From an uncultured Prochlorococcus sp. (GTDB taxonomy: Bacteria > Cyanobacteriota > Cyanobacteriia > PCC-6307 > Cyanobiaceae): 52,849 nt of DNA. How positions within the stretch are numbered: the stretch's first letter is position 1; every line of letters starts with the position of its first letter. The notes under the pieces are model-generated. The model worked only from the letters and a program-made list of their open reading frames with translations. It searched no databases and was not told the origin of the DNA. Both the position numbers and the translations under genes were made by a program. Shown here in pieces: positions 29,146 through 37,432 of this stretch. The DNA lies in contig NZ_CABYWZ010000012.1 of NCBI RefSeq assembly GCF_902522795.1, forward strand, positions 1-52,849, read 5' to 3'.

Positions 29146-29880
29146 CTATATCTTATCAACAATATCAATGCTCTTTGTGAAAGTAATCATTCCTTCAGGA
29201 TGAGCTATGATTCCTGACCAAATTTGTATCCCTGGTTTTGAAGGGGCTCTTGTTATTTTAAAGATCCCTCCAGACGCCAATGGTTCCAATAATATTTCTT
29301 GTTCAAACAATGAATTAACTTGATGAGGTTTTATAGCTCCAGCAATAATTACTTCTTCAAGAGGCTTATTTAGAATTATATCGATATCGTATTTTGAACC
29401 AGTAAGAACCCTATCAGGAATTTTAAAACTAATATCTATTTTTTTATTATCGTTTCTTATTGTGGTGAATAAATTTTTGATAATCCCTTTATATATTTCC
29501 CCATTTACGATTGAAAATAAATAATCAAATTTGGATTGGAGTATATATATTTCTCCATTAACTATTTTTTCCCCAGAAACTTTTATTCGTAAAATATCTT
29601 CATCTGGAATTCCAGATTTTAATCTTTTGATCTTCCATTGGCTGTTAGGGAAATCATTAATAATCTTTGAAAATTGTTTTGCTATATTTTGGCTTACTTC
29701 ATTTCTAAAATTTTTTCTAATGAATTCTAAATCTCTTGCATTTAAGGAGTTTTCTAGATTTCTTATAAAATCAACTTTTAAAGTTTGCGTTATTGCTGAA
29801 TAGGGAATAATAAGATAAACAAATAAGTAGAGAAGAAATCCTATATTTTTGAATAAGTTTAAATTAAACATATTAATCAT
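29146..29880 (-). CDS. conserved exported protein of unknown function, NTF2-like N-terminal region
   Basis: Not firmly recognised. It has 244 residues (239 or so if it starts at the in-frame ATG 29871). Residues about 8-33 are strongly hydrophobic (NIGFLLYLFVYLIIPYSAI), fitting a signal peptide or N-terminal anchor. Residues about 35-115 (NLENSLNARDLEFIRKNF, FDYLFSIVNGEIYKGII) have the helix-then-sheet look of an NTF2-like domain. The last 100 residues are predicted mainly beta strand. It converges on pgk with one base between the stops and is divergent from murG by 31 bases. A thylakoid-lumen or periplasmic location is an inference. Confidence 0.7.
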   Translation of the reverse strand: MINMFNLNLFKNIGFLLYLFVYLIIPYSAITQTLKVDFIRNLENSLNARDLEFIRKNFRNEVSQNIAKQFSKIINDFPNSQWKIKRLKSGIPDEDILRIKVSGEKIVNGEIYILQSKFDYLFSIVNGEIYKGIIKNLFTTIRNDNKKIDISFKIPDRVLTGSKYDIDIILNKPLEEVIIAGAIKPHQVNSLFEQEILLEPLASGGIFKITRAPSKPGIQIWSGIIAHPEGMITFTKSIDIVDKI

Positions 29881-29911
29881 TGGTTATTTTATTCTACTAT
29901 TTTAGGTTTTT

Positions 29912-31003
29912 ATGTCTAAAAAAAATAATTTATTAATTGCAGCCAGTGGGACAGGGGGGCATATTTTCCCAGCCTTAGCAGTTTCTAAAGAGGTGGAAGA
30001 TGAATGGAATATTCATTGGTTGGGTGTTAGTCAAAGACTTGATGCAAATTTTATTCCCAAAAAATATAATTTGAGGACTTTGAATATAAAGACACCAAGA
30101 AAAAATATTTTTTTATTTTATCAATATATAGAAATTTTAATGTCAACTTTTCAAATAATTAGGATCTTAAAAGAAAAAAAAATTAACTTGGTTTTTGCGA
30201 CTGGCGGTTATATATCAGCACCTACTATTGTTGCTTCAAAACTTCTAAGGATACCTATCATTATTCATGAATCAAATGTAATTCCAGGAATGGTCACGAA
30301 ATATTTTGGTTTTTTATGTAACTATGTTCTTTTAGGATTTAAAGAAACAAATTCTTATTTAAAAAATTGTAAAACTATTTTCACTGGAACACCTTTAAGA
30401 GAGCAATTCTATAAATTTAATTTTTTGCCAGAATGGGCTCCAAAAGGAAATGGACCTCTTTTGATTGTTATGGGAGGTAGTCAAGGAGCAGAAGCTATAA
30501 ATCAAATTCTTTATGAATCTCTAGAATTTTTAATAAAAAAACAGTTTCGGATTGTTCATATTGTTGGTGAATCAAATAAAAACCCTTTACGTGTAAAAAA
30601 CTCCAAAAATTATATTCAAAAGAAATTTACTAATCAAATAGCAGCTTTAATTCAAAACTGTGATCTTGTAATATCGAGATCTGGTGCAGGAACAATCAAT
30701 GAACTAATGGAGGCTGAAAAACCTTCAATTTTAATTCCATATCCAGATTCTAAAAATAATCATCAGGAGAAAAATGCCATGATTCTTGCTGAAAGTGGAG
30801 GCTCAGTTTTAATCAATCAGAATAAAATGTCTAAAGAAGTTTTTGAAGAAACTCTAGAAAGAATTTTTAAAATAAAATCAAAAAAGGGAAAAAATCATTA
30901 TGAAATTTTAGAACTAATGAAGAAGAACATGGAAAATAATAATAAAATTAAATCTAAAAATGAGATTAAAAAGTATATTAATTATTTTTTAAAGGAATTC
31001 TGA
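29912..31003 (+). CDS. murG: UDP-N-acetylglucosamine transferase MurG
   Basis: Adds GlcNAc to lipid I to form lipid II at the inner membrane face. The Gly-rich GTGGHIFPALAVS is at the N-terminus. Further blocks are VFATGGYISAPTIVAS, HESNVIPGMVTKY, VMGGSQGAEAIN and the UDP-sugar site SRSGAGTINELMEAEKPSILIPYP. It has 363 residues, full length. The 3' end overlaps the convergent CobD-like gene by 22 bases. Confidence 0.96.
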   Translation: MSKKNNLLIAASGTGGHIFPALAVSKEVEDEWNIHWLGVSQRLDANFIPKKYNLRTLNIKTPRKNIFLFYQYIEILMSTFQIIRILKEKKINLVFATGGYISAPTIVASKLLRIPIIIHESNVIPGMVTKYFGFLCNYVLLGFKETNSYLKNCKTIFTGTPLREQFYKFNFLPEWAPKGNGPLLIVMGGSQGAEAINQILYESLEFLIKKQFRIVHIVGESNKNPLRVKNSKNYIQKKFTNQIAALIQNCDLVISRSGAGTINELMEAEKPSILIPYPDSKNNHQEKNAMILAESGGSVLINQNKMSKEVFEETLERIFKIKSKKGKNHYEILELMKKNMENNNKIKSKNEIKKYINYFLKEF

Positions 31004-32103
31004 ATTTCTTTACATAAAAGAGTGTTATTTTTTCTATTCTGCAGACTTATTCTTGCCCACCTTTCGTCAAGAAATCTAAATGAAGTGCATTCTCTAAGCA
31101 ATATTCCCTTATTTTCTAAGTATTTTATATTTGGCGACAAGGATGTTTTACTTTCTATTAAAAAAAAGTTGGTTGAAGAATTATGAATTTTAAGGTTATC
31201 TATTTTTAATAATTTTTTAAATACTCTCTTTTTTTCAATATTTATCCAGCTGTGAATCTGTTTTGTCCACTGTTCATAGAATTTCTTATTACTTAGTAGA
31301 TCAATTCCGGCTTTAATAGCAAATGAATTTAAAGGCCAAGGATCTCTATTTATTTCCCATTGTTTAAGCTTTTTCGATGAGCCAATAACGTAACCTAATC
31401 TAAGACCTGGAATATTGAAGATTTTGGTCAAGCTTCTCAAGACTAATAAATTATCAAATCTTTTGGTTAATGGTATTAAAGATTCTTTCTCTCCGTTAGG
31501 AGTTATCGATAAGAAAGCTTCATCGCAGATAACTAATTTATATTTTTTTACAACTTCTTCCAATGAATTCTTTTCCCACAATTGGCCGGTAGGGTTATGT
31601 GGATTTGTTATCCAAATAACATCACCTTTTGGATGAAGCGGAAATGATTGAGGAAAAATATTATTCCAGTTTTTTGGTAATTCGCAATGTATAAAATTGC
31701 TATTCCAACAATTTAAAGATCTTTCATAATCAACAAATGATGGAGAAGGAATACAACTTATTCCGAATTTGGATGCTTCATAACCTGCCCAGGTTATTAG
31801 TTCAGAAGCTCCATTTCCAGGCAATATATTGTCTGGATTTATCCCATGAAATTTGCTGATTATTTCTTTCAGATCACTTAAGTTTCTCTCTGGGTAATAT
31901 CTAAAGCCAAGATTCTTAATTTCCCAATTTATTGAATCTATTAGTATTTGAGGGGGATCAAAGGGTACTAATGATGCACTTGCATCAATGATTTCAGAGG
32001 GTAATAAATTTAATTTTTTCGCTGTTGCATATACATTTCCACCGTGCTTCAAGTTTGATCCTTGCATGGCTAACGTTGAGGAATCATGAATTTCATTATT
32101 CAT
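30982..32103 (-). CDS. cobD: CobD-like L-threonine-O-3-phosphate decarboxylase/aminotransferase for cobamide synthesis
   Basis: A fold-type I PLP protein of 373 residues. The N-terminal LKHGGNVYATAKKL with IDASASLVPFDPP matches the HGGN and DFSANINPxGPP signatures of CobD/CobC rather than HisC. NPHNPTG is at 167-173, the PLP Asp is in VICDEAF, and PLP lysine K227 is in LRSLTKIFNIPGLRLGY. It would make the aminopropanol moiety precursor for the nucleotide loop of a B12-type cofactor. The alternative is a HisC paralog. The symbol follows Salmonella usage; cyanobacterial annotations often call it cobC. It lies ten bases after pyrD on the same strand. Confidence 0.8.
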   Translation of the reverse strand: MNNEIHDSSTLAMQGSNLKHGGNVYATAKKLNLLPSEIIDASASLVPFDPPQILIDSINWEIKNLGFRYYPERNLSDLKEIISKFHGINPDNILPGNGASELITWAGYEASKFGISCIPSPSFVDYERSLNCWNSNFIHCELPKNWNNIFPQSFPLHPKGDVIWITNPHNPTGQLWEKNSLEEVVKKYKLVICDEAFLSITPNGEKESLIPLTKRFDNLLVLRSLTKIFNIPGLRLGYVIGSSKKLKQWEINRDPWPLNSFAIKAGIDLLSNKKFYEQWTKQIHSWINIEKKRVFKKLLKIDNLKIHNSSTNFFLIESKTSLSPNIKYLENKGILLRECTSFRFLDERWARISLQNRKNNTLLCKEIQNSFKK

Positions 32104-32112
32104 TATCTAATT

Positions 32113-33282
32113 TTATTCAACCCATTTTAAATCTGATCCAATTGCATCTTTTATACTAGATAATTGGTGGTAATTGAGTTGCTTTATAATTCCCTTAAGT
32201 ATATCTGGTACTAATTGTGGTCCCTTATATATCCATCCTGTATAAAGTTGAATTAATGATGCTCCAGAACAAATTCTTTCCCAAGCTGACTCAGGACTAT
32301 CTATTCCACCAACGCCAATTAAAATAATCTTTTTATCAATATTATGTATATGTTTTATTATTTGATTTGCTTTTTTTTGGAGAGGCCTTCCACTTAATCC
32401 TCCATTCTCTTGTGAGAGTAATAATCCAGTTTGCCTGATCTTTCTATTTTCAAGACCTAATCTATCAATGCTGGTGTTTGTAGCAATTATTCCGTCGATG
32501 TTTTCCTCGATTATTAATTGGCAAATATCTTCAATATCTTTAAGGCCTAAATCTGGCGCAATTTTTACAAATAATGGTGGACAATTAGGTAAATTTTTAA
32601 TTTCTCTAAGAAGTTCTTTTAGAAGAATTGGATCTTGTAATTTTCTAAGTCCTTCAGTATTTGGAGAACTAACGTTTATTGCTGCGTAATCACAATATGG
32701 AATTAATAATTTTAGAGAAGTCAAATAATCTTCTTTTGCTTGAGATAAACCTGTAATTTTTGACTTCCCAAAATTTATCCCTAAACAAATATTCTCTCTG
32801 TTTTTTTTTAACTCAATACCTTGTTCAAGAAAGTTTTTAACTAGATTTTCAGCACCATTATTGTTAAAACCCATTCTATTTAATGCCGCCTCTTCTTCTG
32901 CTAATCTAAATAACCTTGGTTTGGGATTACCTTCTTGAGCAAATTTAGTTACTGTACCAAGTTCAGCAAATCCAAAACCAAAATTCTTCCATATATTTGC
33001 AGCATTTCCATTTTTGTCAAAACCCGCAGCTAAACCAATTGGATTACAAAAATTTATCCCACATATTTTCTGAGTTAACCTTTGGTCAGTTATAGAAAAT
33101 TCTTCATTTAGATTATTTAGGATATGTGATACTAATGGCCAATTATATTTTCTTGAACTGAATGATAGAAGGTTAATAGATAAATTAGTTAAATATTCTG
33201 CATCGATCCCTGAGTCTTTTTTGAGTATAGGAGTAACTAAGTTTTTATAAAGATTTTTAAATAACCCCTTTTGTTCATTCAT
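32113..33282 (-). CDS. pyrD: dihydroorotate dehydrogenase (quinone), class 2
   Basis: Oxidises dihydroorotate to orotate with quinone as acceptor, membrane-associated. The FMN barrel contains NPIGLAAGFDKNG, LGTVTKFAQEGNPKPRLFRL, the catalytic serine region INVSSPNTEGLR, KIAPDL and GLSGRPLQKKA. The N-terminal helical region typical of class 2 is present (about 1-60). It has 389 residues, full length. Its ATG overlaps the rnhA stop as ATGA, so the two are translationally coupled. Confidence 0.95.
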   Translation of the reverse strand: MNEQKGLFKNLYKNLVTPILKKDSGIDAEYLTNLSINLLSFSSRKYNWPLVSHILNNLNEEFSITDQRLTQKICGINFCNPIGLAAGFDKNGNAANIWKNFGFGFAELGTVTKFAQEGNPKPRLFRLAEEEAALNRMGFNNNGAENLVKNFLEQGIELKKNRENICLGINFGKSKITGLSQAKEDYLTSLKLLIPYCDYAAINVSSPNTEGLRKLQDPILLKELLREIKNLPNCPPLFVKIAPDLGLKDIEDICQLIIEENIDGIIATNTSIDRLGLENRKIRQTGLLLSQENGGLSGRPLQKKANQIIKHIHNIDKKIILIGVGGIDSPESAWERICSGASLIQLYTGWIYKGPQLVPDILKGIIKQLNYHQLSSIKDAIGSDLKWVE

Positions 33283-34007
33283 AAAAAATCAGGACTCTTT
33301 TTTTCTATTATCCAATATTTATCATCTTTGGGAATCAAAATCCAATTACGCCATTCAAAAGGTGAATATTGTTTTATTTTTAAGTGGTTTTCTGCACCTA
33401 ATAAGTTAGTTAGTTCTGGTGAACTTAACAAGTATTTTTTTTCTGCAAATTTTTGAATTAATTCATTTCTTGAAAATAATTCCTGAATTTCTGTAGGAGC
33501 ACTTTTTTCAAAAAAATCTACTGAAGATTCAGACTTTTTTGAGTTACTTTTAAGAGATATACCTTTGCTATAATTGGTCGCGATTTTATCTACTCTATCA
33601 TTTTGTTTGTCACCGCTATGGCCTTTAACATATTCCATTTCAAGACCATTTATTCTTAATTGATCTATTTTTTGCCATAAATCAAGATTTTGAACTGATT
33701 TTCCTGAGCTTGTTTTCCATCCATTTCTCTTCCAATTAAGAATCCATTTTGTATACCCTTCTATGACATATTTACTATCAGTTCTTAATTTAAAGTTTTC
33801 TTTTAATTTATAGGTTTTTAATTTCTCAAGTGTTTTTATGGCTGCAGTGAGTTCCATCCTATTATTAGTAGTATTTTGCTCGGAACCACCTATTTCTAAT
33901 TCACTTTTGTCGTCAAAAATTATTAGACCACCCCAACCACCTGGACCTGGATTACCACTGCAGGCTCCATCCGTTGCAGCTTCAATTGCAATACTATCAA
34001 TATTCAT
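33279..34007 (-). CDS. rnhA: ribonuclease HI with a C-terminal extension
   Basis: Degrades RNA in RNA-DNA hybrids. Residues about 6-145 form an RNase HI domain with the full catalytic set: Asp in ATDGACSGNPGPGGWGG, Glu in NNRMELTAAI, Asp in RTDSKYVIEG, and the His and final Asp in KGHSGDKQNDRVDKIA. About 90 more residues follow (145-242), with a Lys/Ser-rich linker then an aromatic segment (PFEWRNWILIPKDDKYWII). E. coli RnhA is about 155 residues and has no such tail. The last codons overlap pyrD. A hairpin ends nine bases before its ATG. Confidence 0.92.
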   Translation of the reverse strand: MNIDSIAIEAATDGACSGNPGPGGWGGLIIFDDKSELEIGGSEQNTTNNRMELTAAIKTLEKLKTYKLKENFKLRTDSKYVIEGYTKWILNWKRNGWKTSSGKSVQNLDLWQKIDQLRINGLEMEYVKGHSGDKQNDRVDKIATNYSKGISLKSNSKKSESSVDFFEKSAPTEIQELFSRNELIQKFAEKKYLLSSPELTNLLGAENHLKIKQYSPFEWRNWILIPKDDKYWIIEKKSPDFL

Positions 34008-34015
34008 AATTTTTG

Positions 34016-34040
34016 AAGCCGATATACAGTCTATCGGCTT
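34016..34040 (-). terminator. perfect 9-bp hairpin between rplL and rnhA
   Basis: AAGCCGATA and TATCGGCTT (34016-34024 and 34032-34040 on the plus strand) are perfect inverted arms around a 7-base loop. The rplL stop is 16 bases upstream and the rnhA ATG nine bases downstream. There is no U-tract after the 3' arm on the minus strand, so it is not a canonical intrinsic terminator. It could stabilise or process the 3' end of the ribosomal-protein mRNA, or restrain rnhA translation. Confidence 0.5.
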
Positions 34041-34055
34041 TAAAAAAATATTCTC

Positions 34056-34451
34056 TTACTTAAGTGTAACTTTACCGCCAGCTTCTTCAATCTCTTTCTT
34101 TAAAGATTCAGCATCTGCTTTAGCAATTCCTTCTTTTACAGTTTTTGGTGCAGATTCAACAAGTGCTTTTGCATCGCCAAGACCTAGACCAGTTGCATTT
34201 CTTACAACCTTAAGTACTTTGATTTTTGCAGCTGCATCAAAGCTTTCGAGAACTACATCAAATTCAGTTTTTTCTTCAGCAGCGCCACCATCTGCGTCAC
34301 CGCCAGCTGCTCCTGGAGCAGCCATTACTACACCTGCAGAAGCTGCAGCAGATACACCAAAAGCCTCTTCAATTTGCTTTACAAGCTCAGATGCTTCTAA
34401 AAGTGATAGAGATTTTAATGATTCAAGAATTTCTTCAGTTTTTGCGGACAT
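34056..34451 (-). CDS. rplL: 50S ribosomal protein L7/L12
   Basis: The stalk protein that recruits translation GTPases, in multiple copies on L10. It has 131 residues: an N-terminal dimerisation helix region ([26 protein letters not shown]), an Ala/Gly-rich hinge (about 38-58), and a C-terminal domain with [42 protein letters not shown]. It is the last gene of the cluster and lies 28 bases after rplJ. Confidence 0.97.
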
Positions 34452-34479
34452 TTTCTTAAAAGTTGATTAGGGTTTGAAT

Positions 34480-35007
34480 TTAAGATTCTGATTTTTCAGA
34501 ATGTTGTTTAAGTGATCTAGCAAGTCCAGAAGGCACTTCATTAATAGAGATGGCAATTTTTGTTGCTACGCCATTTAGAGCGCCAGCAATTTTGGCCATC
34601 AATACTTCTTTAGATGGAAGACTTGCAATTTCTTTAATTTCAGAATCGCTAAGAAGTCTTCCTTCAAATAAAGCTCCTTTGGTTTCGGATTTTTTGGTGT
34701 CTTTTTGAAAAGATTGGATAGCTTTTACTGCACCACCAACATCTTCTTTAATTAAGACAAAAGCATTTGTTCCGGACAGTAAAGATTCGAGATCGCTCCA
34801 ATTACCATCTCCATCAATAGCTTTACGCATTAATGAATTTTTAGTAACTTTGCAGATGCCGTTAGTTGCTTGCAATCTAGATCGCAAATCTGACATCTCT
34901 TTGATAGTTAAACCTTTATAGTCAAGAACTACAGCCATTTCCGAATCGTTTAAAAGAGATTTAATCTCAGAAACGATTTGTTGCTTATTCTCTAGTGTTC
35001 GGCCCAT
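34480..35007 (-). CDS. rplJ: 50S ribosomal protein L10
   Basis: Anchors the L7/L12 stalk on 23S rRNA. It has 175 residues with the typical N-terminal [42 protein letters not shown] and the C-terminal helix that binds L12 dimers. It is preceded by a 190-base spacer that contains a TATAAT box and an L10 leader, so rplJL is likely controlled by L10 or L10-L12 binding its own mRNA. Confidence 0.97.
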   Translation of the reverse strand: MGRTLENKQQIVSEIKSLLNDSEMAVVLDYKGLTIKEMSDLRSRLQATNGICKVTKNSLMRKAIDGDGNWSDLESLLSGTNAFVLIKEDVGGAVKAIQSFQKDTKKSETKGALFEGRLLSDSEIKEIASLPSKEVLMAKIAGALNGVATKIAISINEVPSGLARSLKQHSEKSES

Positions 35008-35046
35008 TGATGTTTTTTGGATCGTAATTTAGGGAGAGCAGGAAAT

Positions 35047-35073
35047 GCGGCAAAGTCCTTTTAAAGAGGCCGC
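35047..35073 (-). promoter_or_regulatory. G+C-rich hairpin in the rplJ leader
   Basis: Read on the minus strand, GCGGC (35073-35069) and GCCGC (35051-35047) form a 5-bp GC stem around a 17-base loop that itself contains CCTCTTT and AAAGGA-like complementary segments. It sits between the L10-leader core and rplJ. Such a stem stands out in DNA this AT-rich. It may be part of the L10 regulatory structure or an attenuator. A U-run does not directly follow. Confidence 0.45.
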
Positions 35074-35099
35074 TTTTATTAGATCCAAAAAGAAATAAT

Positions 35100-35175
35100 T
35101 TAAGACGAGTCCTCGGTAGGAATTAAAAATCTAGAATAACTAAATCAACCTACTTTCTTTGGCCGTATTATTGCA
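35100..35175 (-). ncRNA. ribosomal protein L10 leader (cis-regulatory)
   Basis: On the minus strand the rplA-rplJ spacer reads AAAGAAAGTAGGTT, a loop of about 23 bases, then AATTCCTACCGAGGAC. The stem GTAGG/CCTAC with AAAGAAA on the 5' side and CCGAGGA on the 3' side matches the conserved kink-turn core of the L10 leader family (RF00557), where L10 or L10-L12 binds to repress its own operon. Boundaries are approximate. Confidence 0.85.
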
Positions 35176-35181
35176 CTTTAA

Positions 35182-35187
35182 ATTATA
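35182..35187 (-). promoter_or_regulatory. candidate -10 box for rplJL
   Basis: TATAAT reads on the minus strand at 35187-35182, ten bases after the rplA stop. A start about seven bases downstream would place the transcript's 5' end just before the L10-leader core. This suggests an internal promoter for rplJ-rplL in addition to read-through from rplKA. No convincing -35 was found. Confidence 0.5.
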
Positions 35188-35197
35188 CTACAAAGAG

Positions 35198-35905
35198 TTA
35201 ACCTTCAGGTTGGTAATCTTGTACAGCATTTATGTCTAATTGAACTGAAGGCCCCATTGTTGAAGTTACATAAAAAGTTTTCCAATACTTTCCTTTAGCC
35301 CCACTTGGTTTATTTTTATCAATTGATTCTTGTAAGGTTTTCAAGTTGTCAAATAGAGCCTCTTTTGTGAAACTTGCTTTTCCAAAGCGGACATGAACGA
35401 TTCCAGCCTTATCTGCTCTAAATTCGAGCTTACCAGCCTTGAATTCTTTTATTGCATTAGCGATGTCATTAGTTACTGTCCCAGCTTTAGGATTAGGCAT
35501 TAAACCTCTAGGTCCTAAAACTCTTCCTAATTTTGCAACCTTTGGCATCATATCTGGTGTTGCAATAAGTAGATCAAACTCCATATTTCCTTTATTGATG
35601 CTTTCCACAAGATCTTCTTCTCCAAATAAATCTGCACCAGCAGCCTTAGCTTTCGATACATTCTCACCGCTTGTAATTACTGCAATTTTGATGCTTTGGC
35701 CAGTACCATGTGGTAATGCAACAGTGGTCCTTAATTGTTGATCAGTATATTTTGGATCAATACCTAAACGTATATGTGCTTCAATTGTTTCATCAAATTT
35801 TGCATTAGCATTTTCTTTGATAATACTAAGAGCTTCAAGTGGTGCGTAAATGCGATCTTCTATCTTTGTTGATAGAGCCGCCATTCTTTTAGATAGTTTT
35901 TTCAT
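35198..35905 (-). CDS. rplA: 50S ribosomal protein L1
   Basis: Forms the L1 stalk at the E site. It has 235 residues with the diagnostic [51 protein letters not shown] and [14 protein letters not shown] blocks. It lies after rplK in the usual L11-L1 order with a spacer of about 65 bases, whose minus strand has a small GGTTA-GTTAA-TAACC hairpin before the gene. Confidence 0.97.
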   Translation of the reverse strand: MKKLSKRMAALSTKIEDRIYAPLEALSIIKENANAKFDETIEAHIRLGIDPKYTDQQLRTTVALPHGTGQSIKIAVITSGENVSKAKAAGADLFGEEDLVESINKGNMEFDLLIATPDMMPKVAKLGRVLGPRGLMPNPKAGTVTNDIANAIKEFKAGKLEFRADKAGIVHVRFGKASFTKEALFDNLKTLQESIDKNKPSGAKGKYWKTFYVTSTMGPSVQLDINAVQDYQPEG

Positions 35906-35971
35906 AATAATATTGGGTGCAAACGGTTATTAACTAACCTCCCCTAAATAGTGAGAAATTTTGTATTGAAC

Positions 35972-36397
35972 TCAATCAGTGATAGAGACGCCCATATTAC
36001 GAGCAGTACCCTCAATTACTTTCATTGCTGATTCAACACTAGAACAGTTTAGATCAGGAAGCTTAGTTTTGGCTATTTCTTCTAATTGAGCTTTACTTAT
36101 ATTCCCAACAGAGCCTTTTGCAGATTCACCTGAACCTTTTTCTATAGCAGCTGCTTTTGTTATTAAGACGGAAGCAGGAGGTGTTTTTGTGATAAAAGTA
36201 AAGCTTCTATCTTCAAAAACAGAAATCTCGACTGGAATTACAAAACCTGCTTTATCTTGTGTCCTTGCGTTGTATTCTTTGCAAAATGCCATGATATTGA
36301 CACCATGTTGTCCTAAAGCTGGCCCTACAGGAGGAGCAGGATTTGCTTTGCCTGCTTGTAGAGCAAGCTTGATAACTGCAACAATTTTTTTTGCCAT
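35972..36397 (-). CDS. rplK: 50S ribosomal protein L11
   Basis: A component of the GTPase-associated centre and needed for the ribosome-bound stringent response. It has 141 residues. [34 protein letters not shown] is the classic N-terminal domain, and the rRNA-binding C-terminal domain ends with [13 protein letters not shown]. It follows nusG with a 67-base spacer. Confidence 0.97.
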   Translation of the reverse strand: MAKKIVAVIKLALQAGKANPAPPVGPALGQHGVNIMAFCKEYNARTQDKAGFVIPVEISVFEDRSFTFITKTPPASVLITKAAAIEKGSGESAKGSVGNISKAQLEEIAKTKLPDLNCSSVESAMKVIEGTARNMGVSITD

Positions 36398-36464
36398 TAG
36401 ATTAGAGAATTTAAGCTGGAGTAGAAAATCATAATTTTACTCGATAAACAAGAACAATTAGAAA

Positions 36465-37076
36465 TTAATTTTGTTTATTGATTTGGGAGAATTCTAATTC
36501 TACAGGAGTCTCGCGCCCAAATATTGAAAGTAATGCTTTTAATTTATTTCTTTCTCCGGAAACTTCTATAACTTCTCCCTGAAAATCCTTGAATGGACCG
36601 CTAGTTACAATGATTCTATCTTTTTCTTCAATATCTAACTTGATTACAGCTTTTTTCTCTGATGCGCGCTTAAAGATTCTATTAACTTCTTGTCTTGATA
36701 ATGGTCGAGGTTTGATATGACCTCGCGATCTTCCGCTGCCTCTACCGTCTTCAGCACCGACAAAGTTAATTACATTTGGAGTACTTTTAACAGCCATCAT
36801 AGTATCTTCATCCAAAATCATTCTTACGAGGACGTAACCGGGGAAAACTTTTTCTTCAGTAGTTTGTCTGCTTCCATCTTTTTTTAATTTAATTCCTGGA
36901 GTTTGGGGAATTTCAATTTCAATGATTCTATTATTAACACCTAAAGTTACTGACCTCTGCTCAAGAGTCGCTTTTACTTTTTTTTCACAGCTTGATGCTA
37001 CTTGAATTGCATACCATCTTGCTATGCTTGTATTTGCTTTTGAAGAAGCAAGGTTTGTAGTTAATTCATTACTCAT
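36465..37076 (-). CDS. nusG: transcription termination/antitermination protein NusG
   Basis: An elongation factor that binds RNA polymerase. It has 203 residues. An NGN domain (WYAIQVASSCEKKVKATLEQR, VFPGYVLVRMILDEDT, VGAEDGRG-type block) leads to a C-terminal KOW domain with GPFKDFQGEVIEVSGERNKLKALLSIFGRETPVELEF. It sits in the canonical secE-nusG-rplK order. Confidence 0.97.
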   Translation of the reverse strand: MSNELTTNLASSKANTSIARWYAIQVASSCEKKVKATLEQRSVTLGVNNRIIEIEIPQTPGIKLKKDGSRQTTEEKVFPGYVLVRMILDEDTMMAVKSTPNVINFVGAEDGRGSGRSRGHIKPRPLSRQEVNRIFKRASEKKAVIKLDIEEKDRIIVTSGPFKDFQGEVIEVSGERNKLKALLSIFGRETPVELEFSQINKQN

Positions 37077-37127
37077 TTTTCTGGAAGCTTAATTAAGATC
37101 TTTATTAATGGATATTCGGGAGATAAT

Positions 37128-37370
37128 TCAACCAAAAATTTGCGAGGCTGCCCATCCATAGAATCTGCTAACAGAAGCAATGGCTGCAGCAGAAAAAGAT
37201 ACCATAATTATAACTGCTACTGATTCGCTAAAAAGTTGTTGTTTGTTAGGCCACACGACAAGTTTAAGTTCATCGTAAGTAGATCTAAAAAAATTATTCT
37301 TTTTTTTAGGCTCTTCAACTTCAGGAGAATCCTTTTTAAGAGGTTCTTTATTAGTAGTAGGACTTGTCAC
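37128..37370 (-). CDS. secE: preprotein translocase subunit SecE
   Basis: A single-span essential subunit of the SecYEG translocon, 80 residues. A charged N-terminus (about 1-25) leads to the amphipathic segment FFRSTYDELKLVVWPNKQQLFSES and one transmembrane helix (about 50-70). The start codon is GTG at 37370. No in-frame ATG lies in the early part. Its place directly before nusG supports the call. Confidence 0.93.
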   Translation of the reverse strand: MTSPTTNKEPLKKDSPEVEEPKKKNNFFRSTYDELKLVVWPNKQQLFSESVAVIIMVSFSAAAIASVSRFYGWAASQIFG

Positions 37371-37432
37371 AAAATTTTTTTTGAAATTAAGCTTTATGCT
37401 TTAGTTTTTATTTTAGCTTATTGATTTACTCC

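Noticed and set aside
33838..34470. A 210-codon open frame antisense to rnhA and rplL
   Set aside because: Its Ala/Ser/Pro-rich translation is the mirror of the Ala/Gly-rich L7/L12 codons; it has no family signature and overlaps two certain genes.
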